Shown here: piece by piece, positions 55,009 through 64,000 of the stretch | How positions within the stretch are numbered: position 1 is the first letter of the stretch | Layout: every line of letters starts with the position of its first letter | Assembly: GCA_009761415.1 (NCBI GenBank) | Contig: QUOL01000025.1 | Location: 186,001 to 250,000 of the forward strand | Length of the DNA: 64,000 nucleotides | Source of the DNA: Sarcomyxa edulis | Taxonomy: Eukaryota > Basidiomycota > Agaricomycetes > Agaricales > Mycenaceae | Reading direction: 5' to 3' | Made by a program: the position numbers and the translations under genes | The notes under the pieces: model-generated | Databases searched by the model: none | What the model was told of the DNA's origin: nothing | The model's input: the letters and a program-made list of their open reading frames with translations, nothing else

Positions 55009-55396
55009 TTAGTGTAAAGGGTAGTAGTCAGAAGAGGATAACGAGGAAGACAAGAGACGCACATCTACACTCGAGGTACTCGAGAACTTCGGCATAAAAA
55101 ACCTCCGCTTCGGTGCAGTTGATGTCAAGACATGTCTTAGCAGCAGTTTGTAAAGCAGCGGACGAGCAGAGGCAAGCGACGTCTGTGCTCCCAATACATA
55201 AATGACTGAAGGTGAAATTTGAATGATCTCAGAAGACGTACATAGAATTGAAGCCGCTGGTAATGAGAGATAACTCATGCATCTGAGTACGCCCTTGGTC
55301 AGTTTTTGCCTATTGGGGCTACGCAGCAGGGATCGCGAACATAGCGATACTGCTAGAAAGAAGCACAGCGAAGAGGGCAATGATGCTTCTAGAGAT
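55009..55396 (-). pseudogene. Decayed copy of the 25 kb CFEM-like gene
   Basis: Exon 2 (55063-55187) has the same 125-base length as exon 2 at 24729-24853. It keeps the pattern DVACLCSSAALQTAAKTC, INC and VLEYLEC. Exon 1 has decayed: the ATG position now reads ATC (55394-55396), an in-frame TAG follows the signal peptide, and the first cysteine block (ECVLTCTESSLAAGGC in the intact gene) has lost most cysteines. The signal-peptide wording SRSIIALFAVLL still matches SRSIITLFVAFV. The upstream flank keeps a TATA-like stretch and the GGTTCGACG word found at the intact gene, so the whole locus was duplicated. The last exon cannot be traced with confidence. Confidence 0.75.
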
Positions 55397-57313
55397 CCTA
55401 CTTGATAGTTGTGCTGAACGAGCGAGTGACACTGGGAGGATCAGAGAAGATATAGCGAAGTCTCTTATAGGCAGATTATTGAGGAGGAGACGATAGATGA
55501 GACTAGCGTGGGTTGGTGGTTCGACGCATTGAAGGGATGGAACGTCGATCAAGTTGTTGTCCTAAATAAACCTGAAGCTCGATGCGTCAAAATATGAACA
55601 GAGCTCGCGCAAGCGTACGAGTGTTGCCACAGAAAGAGAGATGTCAGATCGAAGTCGTGAGGCTTGGAGGGGAGGAAAAGAGCATCCCATTGGTATACTG
55701 GTGAGTTTTTCCAAGGTTGTGGCCATCGATTGACGATAGGACTCGATAGGACGAGAGCCTGCATTCACTATCCACCCTCTCAAGTCCAGCCCACCGCGTC
55801 GAGCGTCGACCATTTGCGACCGTCGATGATTTTTCTCCTGATCTTCTTACGTCTAGTATGAATGCAGCTGACGATGCTGGGCAATACCGTTCATTGGAAG
55901 TCTGTAAGGTACGATACTGGAAAGAGAAATTTTGGGAAGCGACTAAGGACGAGTACTGGTCCGGAAAACTCCGGGGTTCGTCCAGGTTTGCGTTCAAGTC
56001 TTCTATTCTTCCATTTCCTTCCTCCTGCGTGGTTCAAAGGCCTATGATGTCGTGTTCAGCCTCGCGCGGTTGGCTGAAGCTCTTGATTCAGATATACTCA
56101 GGTCAAATCGTTTACCCCATGAACGTTTGACCCTTCGAAGCCTATGCTATCATGACAGGAAATCAGTTCACGGCGAGTCAGTCATTGACAGTCAATCTAC
56201 CGATACAACACTCATCTGTCGTCTTCTCATCTATCAGATATCAGCGTCTTTTGTCTCTTCCTGAGTCTTGTCTAGGGGTTTTTTTGAGAAAAGTCTGGGA
56301 CTCGGGAGATTGCTTTGGGGGTCAAAATCGTTAGCTCCACGCAAGTACATTCTGTCGCTGCGACGATCCGTTGATGTGGCTTTTGACAGTACAAGCTGGG
56401 TACAAAGGTGCACCCAGAACGTCACCTCTCTTAGCCAGAATGCGTTGTATTCGATTCCATAATCATCATGCAATTACGACCGCACAACGCGAACACTCGT
56501 ATTCGAGAAGGTCATGACCTACATGCGCGTCTTTGGGAAAGGTCTTAATTTTGCCTTCGAGCTACGGGACGCCTGCTTCTTCGAGAGCATATCTACGCAG
56601 AATGTCTATCGTCAATTCCTCTCCATCGATGACGTTGTGTATGTTGTCATTTTTGTCTCTATGAACTTCACTGACTCTTATTCGTCTGTCTCAAGTCATC
56701 CGCACGATATCGATCTTCTGGATGTAAATTTCTGTCTATATCCGCGTCATACCACCATTGTCGTTTGGGCAGTCCAGCTGTAGACCTGTCAGCCGCATCA
56801 CATCAGACTGCAAAAGAAATTGCTATCGCTGTAACGTCATAAACGACCCACCAACTGGGATTCCTGAACACTATTTTCTTGACCTTGATCTGGAAGCCCA
56901 TGTATCCCATGTCAGGGATAGGGTGATGGTAGTCCGTCTACCATTATCTCTTCCAGTCTCGCGCTTTTTCCCGAATGAAGGCTCTGAGATTCCAGTTGGG
57001 ACTGGAAGGACTCGGATGCGCGGCTTGCCTGTCAGCCTTTTGGTTGGTTGGCTGACACGATTCTAGGTATCTCGGACGCATGTACTCTATCGCATCTCTC
57101 GTTCATCCATCTCCCGCTCACGCACTGGTGCGTGACTCTATCATTCTTGCTATCAACCACTCCGATAAGAGCTATATATCCATTTCGACATTTGCTTCCG
57201 CTGTTACGCTACACCCCTGTTTCTCCTTAAACCCCTCTTCCGCTTTGCTTTATCGTCGACCACGACCGTCGTCGACGAAAGAGAGATTGTTTTGACTGTA
57301 CACCTAATAACCA
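55397..57313. other. Unresolved region before the RhoGAP gene
   Basis: The first 200 bases are the duplicated flank of the pseudogene. Around 55860-56040 and 56510-56780 the plus strand holds protein-like frames (FAFELRDACFFESISTQNVY) that I could not assemble into a gene. The 57.1-57.3 kb stretch is the pyrimidine-rich leader of the RhoGAP gene. Confidence 0.3.
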
Positions 57314-60300
57314 ATGTCCCCTTTCTTTTCTCGTTCTAAAAAAACAGTAGCATCCCCTTTATCCTCTCCCTCCACTCCAACTCCACACCAAAACGCAGAC
57401 GTATACACCAACGTCCCAACTCGTCGTCAGGCTGTTCACTACGCCAACTATGACCCTTTTCCAGATGGCTCTGCTCTCACCTTTCACGGTCCTATTTCTC
57501 CCAATCCCAATTCAAACGCACCGAAAACGAGGACGCGCGGATCTCGTTCTACGTCCCTATCTACCCCAACAGCACCATTACCAGATCTCAACCGCTACGT
57601 CAATGCTCTGAACCGTGATGAGAATGTATCTCTCACGAAACACCGCTCGAACCCCAACCTCCCATCCCATTCTCAACGTCAGGCGAGAAGGGAAAACCAG
57701 GAGCGCAACAGCCAGATTCGCATGGATATAGAGCGAGATAGAGTTGCCCGGGCATGCGGTGGTGTTCCGAGTCCCCTCCAGACGTATAACGCTCAGATGG
57801 AAGGTCCTTCCTCCCCTCATTCTGATCACAGGTCCTTCAACTCCATGGCCAATTCGCAACCTAGTGTTAACCCAACTTACTCTCCTAATCCCACTCTGAA
57901 ACCGAACCTGAATGTGAATGGGTACATCCCAGATCCATTCCTTCTGCGCTCTCGCGCAACCGGTGGCTCTCCCTCTCCCAACCAATCCCCTTCGAAACTT
58001 CATACGCCACGACAAAGACCCCTACGTCGGTCCTCGTTAAGTCAGCCACCAGTCGATCTTGACATTCTTGGGCAGTCGTCTTCTTCCCCTGTCCCTTCCA
58101 CTTCGACTCCTATAGAGCCACAATTTCCCCGTCCTCGTAAAATACACCCACACACGCTGTTATCGTCTATTGCAGTCATCATCAGGTCAACCTCGCCGCA
58201 TCCGACAGACTATGGTCGACAGTATCTGGTTGGAACGATGGAGCAAGACGCAGAGATCATTGGTGAGGTACTCAATATCGACGACCTGATGGCTTTGTAT
58301 GAACAAGATATGATGGAGAGTGTCGAGCGAAGTAGAGGCAATAGGGACAGGGCGGCTAATAGGAGGAGCTTCGGCCCCGATGATGGTGGAGACGGACTAG
58401 GTCAGTCCATGTTCCCTCTTTCCTTTCGTCGTCGCTAATCTTCCCTCGAAATCGATCAGCGGTATTTGGTGTTTCCCTCAGACAAGTCTCGCTATATGCC
58501 TCATCTACGGCGATCCTGGGCGGATATCAACATGACCTTCCGATTGTGGTGTTCGCGTGCGTAGAGGAACTGTACCGGACTGGTGAGTACCTTATACCCG
58601 AACAACGTCATTCTTCTGAGTCTTGAGTACCCGGCATGTTGGCTAAACCTGTATTCATCAACAGGGATTTACCAAGAGGGATTATTTCGAACTCTACCTA
58701 ATCGGCCTCGTCTGCTCCAGCTCATCAGTCGCTTCGACACAGGACCTCATTTTGGAGACCCTAACGCGATCAGTAGCAGCACCAGCAACTCCAATATCGT
58801 CGCTAAAGCCAAGGACGATAGTATTCGCTCCTCACCTACCTCCACTACAGACCTTCACTCTGAAACGATGCAAGACATATGTGCACTCCTCTCTACCTAC
58901 CTCTCGAGTCTACCAGAGCCCGTCCTGAGTCCTGCCATCTTTGATGGCTTGTGGACATGGTGCGTCAAACCTAGTTTGGAAAGAGACGAGAGGCTTTGGA
59001 AATGGCACCAACAACATCAACACCACCAAAGTCCTGGGACTCGGTCGAGGTCCAATACTAATCCTTCATCGCACCCGCACTTCGAGGAAAGAAGTGGAAG
59101 TCCGAACCTCCCACCGGAAGACTTGACCTTCATCGAATCACCCCAAATCGCCATAGCGAGGCATCTCTTGCAGCTCCTGCCTTCTGCGAATCTGTCGTTA
59201 CTTGTTTATCTGCTGGCGTTCTTCACGCAGGTCCCCCTTGCGCCGGCGAATGGTATCCAATTCGAGGATGTGGCAAGAATATTTGCGGGGGCGTTACTCG
59301 GGGCTGGAGGTGTGAATGGAGGAGCGAAGGCAGGTGCTGGAAAGGGTACTGGAAGTACTAGTCTGTCAGGACGGATGCTTGTGTGGTTGCTTACTCGGTG
59401 GGGAAAGATTTCGGACGGACTGTTTGAATGGGAGGATGTTCATACCGATACGGGTGTCGGAAACCTCGCTAGTGAGGAGGAGCAACACCAGAAGAAAGGG
59501 AAAGGCTTGATGATCGTCGCAGGATCTGGGTCACCTTTGGGTCGTCATCATCGAGAAGCCCCAGAGATGGATGATGAAGTTTCATGGGAGCGCACTCACA
59601 TTCATCGAATCATTTCGGATGGACCTACGGAACCGTCGATCTATTCGTCTGATGGGTCTTGGAATCAAGCAGGATCTACAACGATGACTCCTTCGCCTCC
59701 TGATACGTTGCAAGACACAGAGCGTGAACTCGATCAGAAAATGCGCACGCCATCGCCGGATTTGGATGAGGGTGTGCATCCCGAGATTCGAGAAGTCAAG
59801 AATGCTTTGAAGTCGGTCATGACTCTGAAGGAGACGAAACCATTGAAATTAGGAGGACCTCAAGCGATGCCTCTCAGTGCGAGTGATAGTAAACGCGGGT
59901 CGCGTATTCCGCAGCGGCGGAGTCGTGCACCGCAAATTCCTGATCTTGGTATGTCATTCGACCTGGAGATACCTCATCTTGACCTGACTTGGTTGTGCAT
60001 TCCAGTAGTACCAACTGCTTCGGAAGGTCTTTCTCAGATCAACAACTTGATCGCCTCCTATGACGACAGGGACGATACCAGCAGCTTGATCTCGTCGTTT
60101 GCTAGTGAGATCAATGTTTGTCATCTATATAGGATAGTGCTAATCATGCCGTTTGACATCTGCAGTTCAGGAACGATTGTTAGACGTCACTCTACCCGTC
60201 CAGCAACCTGTCTATCACCCCGATAATGCGCATTCTATCGCCCTCGATTCCTTCGATGGAAGCTCGCTTACATCAATAGAGTTCACCCATGATGAAGATA

Positions 60301-60653
60301 GCAGCATCATCAGTGACAACTCGACTGCGAACGCAGACCATTTACTTTCCGCCGCGCATCGTCGAATCAAACAGTTAGAACGGGAGCTTGAGCAGAGTGA
60401 CGCTGCGGCCACCGAGGCGATACAAGAGACATTCAAGGCACGCTCGGAATCACGTATGTTGAGCAAAAAATTGAAATCCACGGCGGCCAAAGGCAAAGTT
60501 GACATTAATGAACGTGTGGAAAAGGGGGATGACACTTCGAACGCTGTAATGGATAAGGAGATGTTGAAGCAGAAACTAGCGGTCGCACAGGCAGAGAGGG
60601 ATAAAGCTTGCGGGGTCGTTGCTGAGATTCGTAGATTACTCGAGAAGGCTTAA
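57314..60653 (+). CDS. RhoGAP-domain protein
   Basis: Five exons (57314-58400, 58460-58582, 58665-59948, 60006-60104, 60166-60653) join in frame to 1026 residues. The first 360 residues are Ser/Pro/Asn-rich and unstructured. The RhoGAP domain starts at AVFGVSLRQVSLYAS, continues with LPIVVFACVEELYRTGIYQE and GLFRTLPNRPRLLQLI (the arginine after GLF is the expected arginine finger), then TMQDICALLSTYLSSLPEPV and SPQIAIARHLLQLLPSANLS, with ANGIQFEDVARIFAGALLG closing the fold. Such proteins switch off Rho/Cdc42 GTPases and act in polarity and septation. A long acidic linker follows, and the last 130 residues are a coiled coil (HRRIKQLERELEQSDAAATE). The domain is interrupted by a His/Ser-rich insertion (about 510-550). 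Confidence 0.88.
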
Positions 60654-61337
60654 GCGCTAATCACTACTAGTACCATCATTGTTGTTTTACGCTATATAAT
60701 ACATAGAACTTTGCTTTGCTTCATTTGGCGGCCGAGGTGATCGCAACGGAGCGTCGCCTCGAGGAGAAGAGGAGAAACATCAAGGCTAGTCGCGATTGCA
60801 TCACTCTGGATAAGCTTTTGACGCGTCTTGACTGAATTAGATAACCGCGAAGCGAGCCAGGTGCCCAGCATAGATGTTTCCAGAGGGACGCGACAGGACG
60901 CGACTCAAGTCACGCGCTAGAGTAGTCACAGTCCTGAGTCACTGCTGTGACTGCGTCGCGACATGCGATATTTTACCATGTCTGATCAATGGATCCTTCG
61001 TACAACCTTCGTACAGCTGGCGTCCATCCATCCATTTTCTAGTTTATCTTGAAGTTGGAGCAGTAGCATTCACTGCGAAGTACTGCAATGCTTGTCCAGT
61101 GTATCTCATATTCCTAGTCCTGGGCCGAATGAGGGATCAAATATTGATATTCCCATGCGTCCGAGTCCAGCCCAGGACGTTCTACTTTTACTCTTGCAGA
61201 CAGGTATCTCTTCTTCGATTTCGCACGCGAAGATGGTCTCACATGCTCACACCACATGACCTTCTCCATCGCTGGTGTAGCCGTATGCGTGTTATATAGT
61301 TTCCTCGCTTTAACTGCTCTGCTGTCCACCATCTGCG
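60654..61337. other. Intergenic
   Basis: 3' flank of the RhoGAP gene, then about 0.6 kb without a supported gene. Confidence 0.4.
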
Positions 61338-62300
61338 ATGCCCACTATCTGGAGGCTCGCTCTGCTCTTTGTCGTCGTCGCAAGATATCTTTCCAATCAT
61401 GCAGCTCACGCACAAAGCTCAGGGAACATACCAGGATTGCCCCAGTGTGCGAACCCCTGTACTGGGAGTGCTGCTAGCTCTGCTGGATGCGCGATGTATG
61501 TCTCATACATCTCATCTTAGTGGCAGGATGCTAACTTGAACCAGGACGGATACGCAATGTCTCTGCAGATCCGCATTTCTGTCAGCTTCTCTTCAATGTG
61601 TTTCCATCTCTGGCGCTTGCCAATCGAGTGATCTTGTAAAAGCGACTACTATGTTGAAAGCCTTGTGTCCATCCGGTGAGCCAGGAGCATAATGTCCAGA
61701 TTTAGCCAACGCTGATACCCAACTTGATCCAGAAACATCGATAACTTCAGAACCTACTTCAGGCCTTTTCGGAACGTCGCCTGGTATGTAAAGTTTATCT
61801 ATGTATATCTTCAAACCGCAGTCTCAGGCTTGTCTCCAGGTATAGTCACTACGAGCGGAAACATCTCTACTACAACTTCCATCGTGACCACCACTCTTTC
61901 CGGAACAGCAGCTTCGACCAGTACAGTTTTTGTCACGGAGACCATCACCGGTAAACCATCCACTATATCTGCTACGTTCACCGGATCTGCTACGTCTACC
62001 ACTACTTCTATAACCGTGACCATCACCGCTAATTCGTCCTCGCTTACAACTCTGCTCCCGAATTCTGTATCCGGGTCCAACTCGGGTTCGGCTCCTAGCG
62101 GTGATATACCGTCGCCCATCTCTTCCTCTAGTCCGGCTGTGACAGTAATCGTGAGCTCCACGACGACATTGGGTAGCACTACCAGTAGCGTTGGGAGCGG
62201 AAACACTAATGAAGGCATATCTATGGGTTCAAAGTCGATGTTGGGGCCCACGATTGCGACTGCTGCCGGCATACTGTGGGCCATTTGGCTCGCTTTGTAG
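61338..62300 (+). CDS. GPI-anchored classical CFEM protein
   Basis: Four exons (61338-61495, 61545-61675, 61706-61783, 61822-62300) join in frame to 281 residues. A signal peptide (IWRLALLFVVVARYLSNHAA) is followed by the CFEM domain: LPQCANPCTGSAASSAGC, TDTQCLCRSAFLSASLQC, GACQSSDL and KALC, the full eight-cysteine order with the Asp before the third Cys group that binds haem iron in known members. A Thr/Ser-rich stalk (TTSIVTTTLSGTAASTST) leads to a hydrophobic GPI signal (IATAAGILWAIWLAL). Expected at the outer membrane or wall, with possible haem-iron uptake or surface roles. It is more canonical than the CFEM-like genes at 25, 46 and 48 kb. The introns between exons 2-3 and 3-4 are very short, 30 and 38 bases, so those two joins deserve checking. 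Confidence 0.85.
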
Positions 62301-63434
62301 TACATGTGCGTGAGTACAGACATTTGTTCATTGTGCCTTGCTCTCACATTTGACGTTCGTCGGGTAACGTTGACTTGGTGGTAGTACTCCAATATTCGGC
62401 GCTGCAATATTGCTAGACATGCTTAATTGCATGTGACGCTTCAACATCTCTATGTTCTGGACTCCCTCTTATAATATTATTGATCCGGTGCCAATGATGT
62501 GCTCTGAACCTCAAAATCCATCGTTCATACGTCTGACGGCTGATCTATGCATTCCCAACTCGACATGCAACAAATGATAGATACGTTTCGGGAGAGGACC
62601 ATTCCTTTTTGAGAAGTATAAGACGGGAAAGTGAAGTAGCCGTGATGTAAGAGGTAGAACTAGTACTTGTGCTGGAACGCCTGTGACTTTGAGTCGCGGA
62701 GCTCGAGGTGGAATCAAGGTAGAATTTTCGAAGGAGTTCGGATAATCGACCCCGATAGCCGAGAACCTCCGAATCAAACATAGTCACCATAATCATTCCC
62801 TGGCGCTCCGTCTTCATGCAAACTTTCAAGATCTCGGATTTGACTCAGCTACACTGGGATACACTTCATGTATACTCAAACCCCTCATTTCTGCGTAAAA
62901 AGCTCTATAATCTACAGCACTCCAGCATCCCTCGGCCATACATCGAAATGTCATCTAAATTCCAAGCCTGAACGCTCCAAGAACGCTGAGGCTTTCGGTA
63001 CAGACTCAATACCGTTCGCGATTATGATCTCGTCGTCAGCAGCCTCAAGCGTTCTGAACTGCAACGTGAATGATCATTTTGCCCATGCGTTTTGCATTTG
63101 TTTTGGAAGCCCTTTTCGTGGATAGGACGGTGATGAATGGTCAATGGAGGACAGCCCTTGAGGTGGTACTACTCAGTCTACTGCATCATCGCCAGACCCA
63201 ATCTGTATCAGAAATGGTGTTGTGATGAGATTGAACACTATGGGTGAGAATGTCAGCTCGCTGACCTCATCGCGCGGACATCGAAACACCACAAAAATCC
63301 CATGGTCGACCCAAGGTCGACCTGACTCGTGTCGTGCAGAATATCAACGATTTAGCGCTCAAGCATCGTGCATATCGCACGACCGCACCTAGTTATCTTG
63401 GTATACCTTTTGTCTCGCACTTGGCCCTCTGACG
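62301..63434. other. Unassigned gap
   Basis: A minus-strand frame at 62545-62829 has a Ser-rich middle and a plus-strand frame lies at 62868-63125, but neither has support from splice sites or motifs. Confidence 0.3.
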
Positions 63435-64000
63435 ATGGTATATATCATCTCAGGTAAGTTGTCGTCCTCGTTCTCTTGCGATCTTGGACTGACTCTAATC
63501 GGTCATAGGGATCACTTATATACCAGCCGGGGACTGTAAACCCAACTTCTTATCATCAGAACGGCCCAGGCAATTTCTTGTAAAATTCACGATAAACCAG
63601 ACTACAAGACAGGTACCTCTGGCTATCGGTACAGCTGACTCAACTGAGCAGTTTATGTTGTAAGCAATGTAGCTGCTAGATACAACCATTCCTTATCGAT
63701 CAATGTCTGCACTATCATAGCGATGCATCCGAGTCTACTAGACTCAGGGCTACAATTTACTACAAACGACGACTTTTGGGCGACTATTGTGTGGGATGGA
63801 TCGAAGAGACACTCGAGAAGATATTAAGAGAGCCCGACGGAGGTGATTTCATCTCACTGTTGACTCGTGGTTCATGCTGATTGTCTCTCACTGAAGTGCT
63901 ACTTCGCTCCGTTGAAAAGCCAACATGGCGTGACAAAGTCGATGTTAAAGGGCGTCTGAGATTCGCAATCTCCCTATCAGATAGTGACGTGGCACGGACT
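63435..64000 (+). CDS. Start of a C2-like/NACHT-type gene, cut by the window edge
   Basis: Spliced plus-strand pieces read ITYIPAGDCKPNFLSSERP, QFLVKFTINQTTRQVPLAIG, then RLRATIYYKRRLLGDYCVGW and IEETLEKILREPDGG, then RSVEKPTWRDKVDVKGRLRF, AISLSDSD. This resembles the C2-like beta-sandwich at the start of large agaricomycete NACHT/NWD2 or TPR proteins, where R-A-x-I-Y-Y and L-L-G-D-Y are typical. The gene continues past base 64000, so its main domain is not visible. The ATG at 63435 is the nearest candidate and may not be the true start. One intron join near 63840-63900 could use either of two donors. Confidence 0.45.

Noticed and set aside
57578..58015. 145-residue minus-strand frame
   Set aside because: It lies wholly inside the first exon of the RhoGAP gene, and its composition mirrors the Ser/Pro-rich coding strand.
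1..64000. tRNA, rRNA, CRISPR arrays and retrotransposon LTRs
   Set aside because: By eye I found no B-box-plus-cloverleaf, no rRNA core sequence, no spaced identical repeats and no reverse-transcriptase motifs. A tRNAscan or RepeatMasker run would be needed to exclude weak cases.

Overview
This window is an intron-dense stretch of fungal nuclear DNA, most likely from an agaricomycete (mushroom-forming basidiomycete). The reasons are many short GT-AG introns of about 50-65 bases, micro-exons, OrdA-like P450s, agaricomycete-style F-box and MYND proteins, Ser/Thr/Ala-rich GPI-anchored CFEM-like proteins and a non-autonomous hAT-type element. There are no operons, Shine-Dalgarno sites, CRISPR arrays or rRNA, and I saw no convincing tRNA. 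Exon joins were worked out by hand from splice signals, reading frame and family motifs, and most models close exactly in frame.

Layout. 0-9 kb: a possible micro-ORF, an F-box protein (-), a small HsbA-like secreted protein (-), and a complete P450 with 11 exons (-). 9.3-11.6 kb: a 1.3 kb hAT-like element with an 8-base target duplication, then a second pair of inverted CCTCAGG repeats. 12-13.5 kb: a secreted GH43 glycosidase (+). 13.8-31.6 kb: three paralogues of one poorly characterised nuclear-looking family (A +, B +, C -). Between them lie a bestrophin-type channel (-), a kinase-like protein without an N-lobe (-), an F-box/zinc-finger protein (-), a CFEM-like secreted protein (-) and a small 166-residue protein (-).

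31.8-41 kb: a frameshifted MYND-finger gene (+), a cysteine-containing secreted protein (+), a small three-exon gene (+) and a conserved hypothetical protein with a poly-serine tract (-). 41.4-43.9 kb: a 14-TM-type MFS transporter (-). 45.6-51.4 kb: three secreted, mostly GPI-type wall proteins in a row (+). Two carry CFEM-like modules, and the third is built from five near-identical 66-base exons in a tandem exon-intron array. 52-55.4 kb: a second P450 (-) and a decayed copy of the 25 kb CFEM-like gene (-). 57.3-62.3 kb: a RhoGAP protein (+) and a classical CFEM GPI protein (+). The right edge cuts a plus-strand gene with a C2-like N-terminus.

The genes do not form one obvious pathway. Two themes recur. 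One is cell-surface and secreted proteins: CFEM-like, Ser-rich GPI, HsbA-like, GH43 and small secreted proteins, several with a TATA box 60-85 bases before the ATG. The other is lineage-specific duplication: the A/B/C family, CFEM modules, the exon array and a pseudogene. The most interesting items are the A/B/C family, each member with a SUMO-interaction-like motif plus a SUMO-acceptor-like motif, the exon array, and four putative GC-AG introns. Large gaps, especially 32.6-35.2, 37.0-39.5 and 55.6-57.3 kb, hold coding-like fragments I could not resolve.
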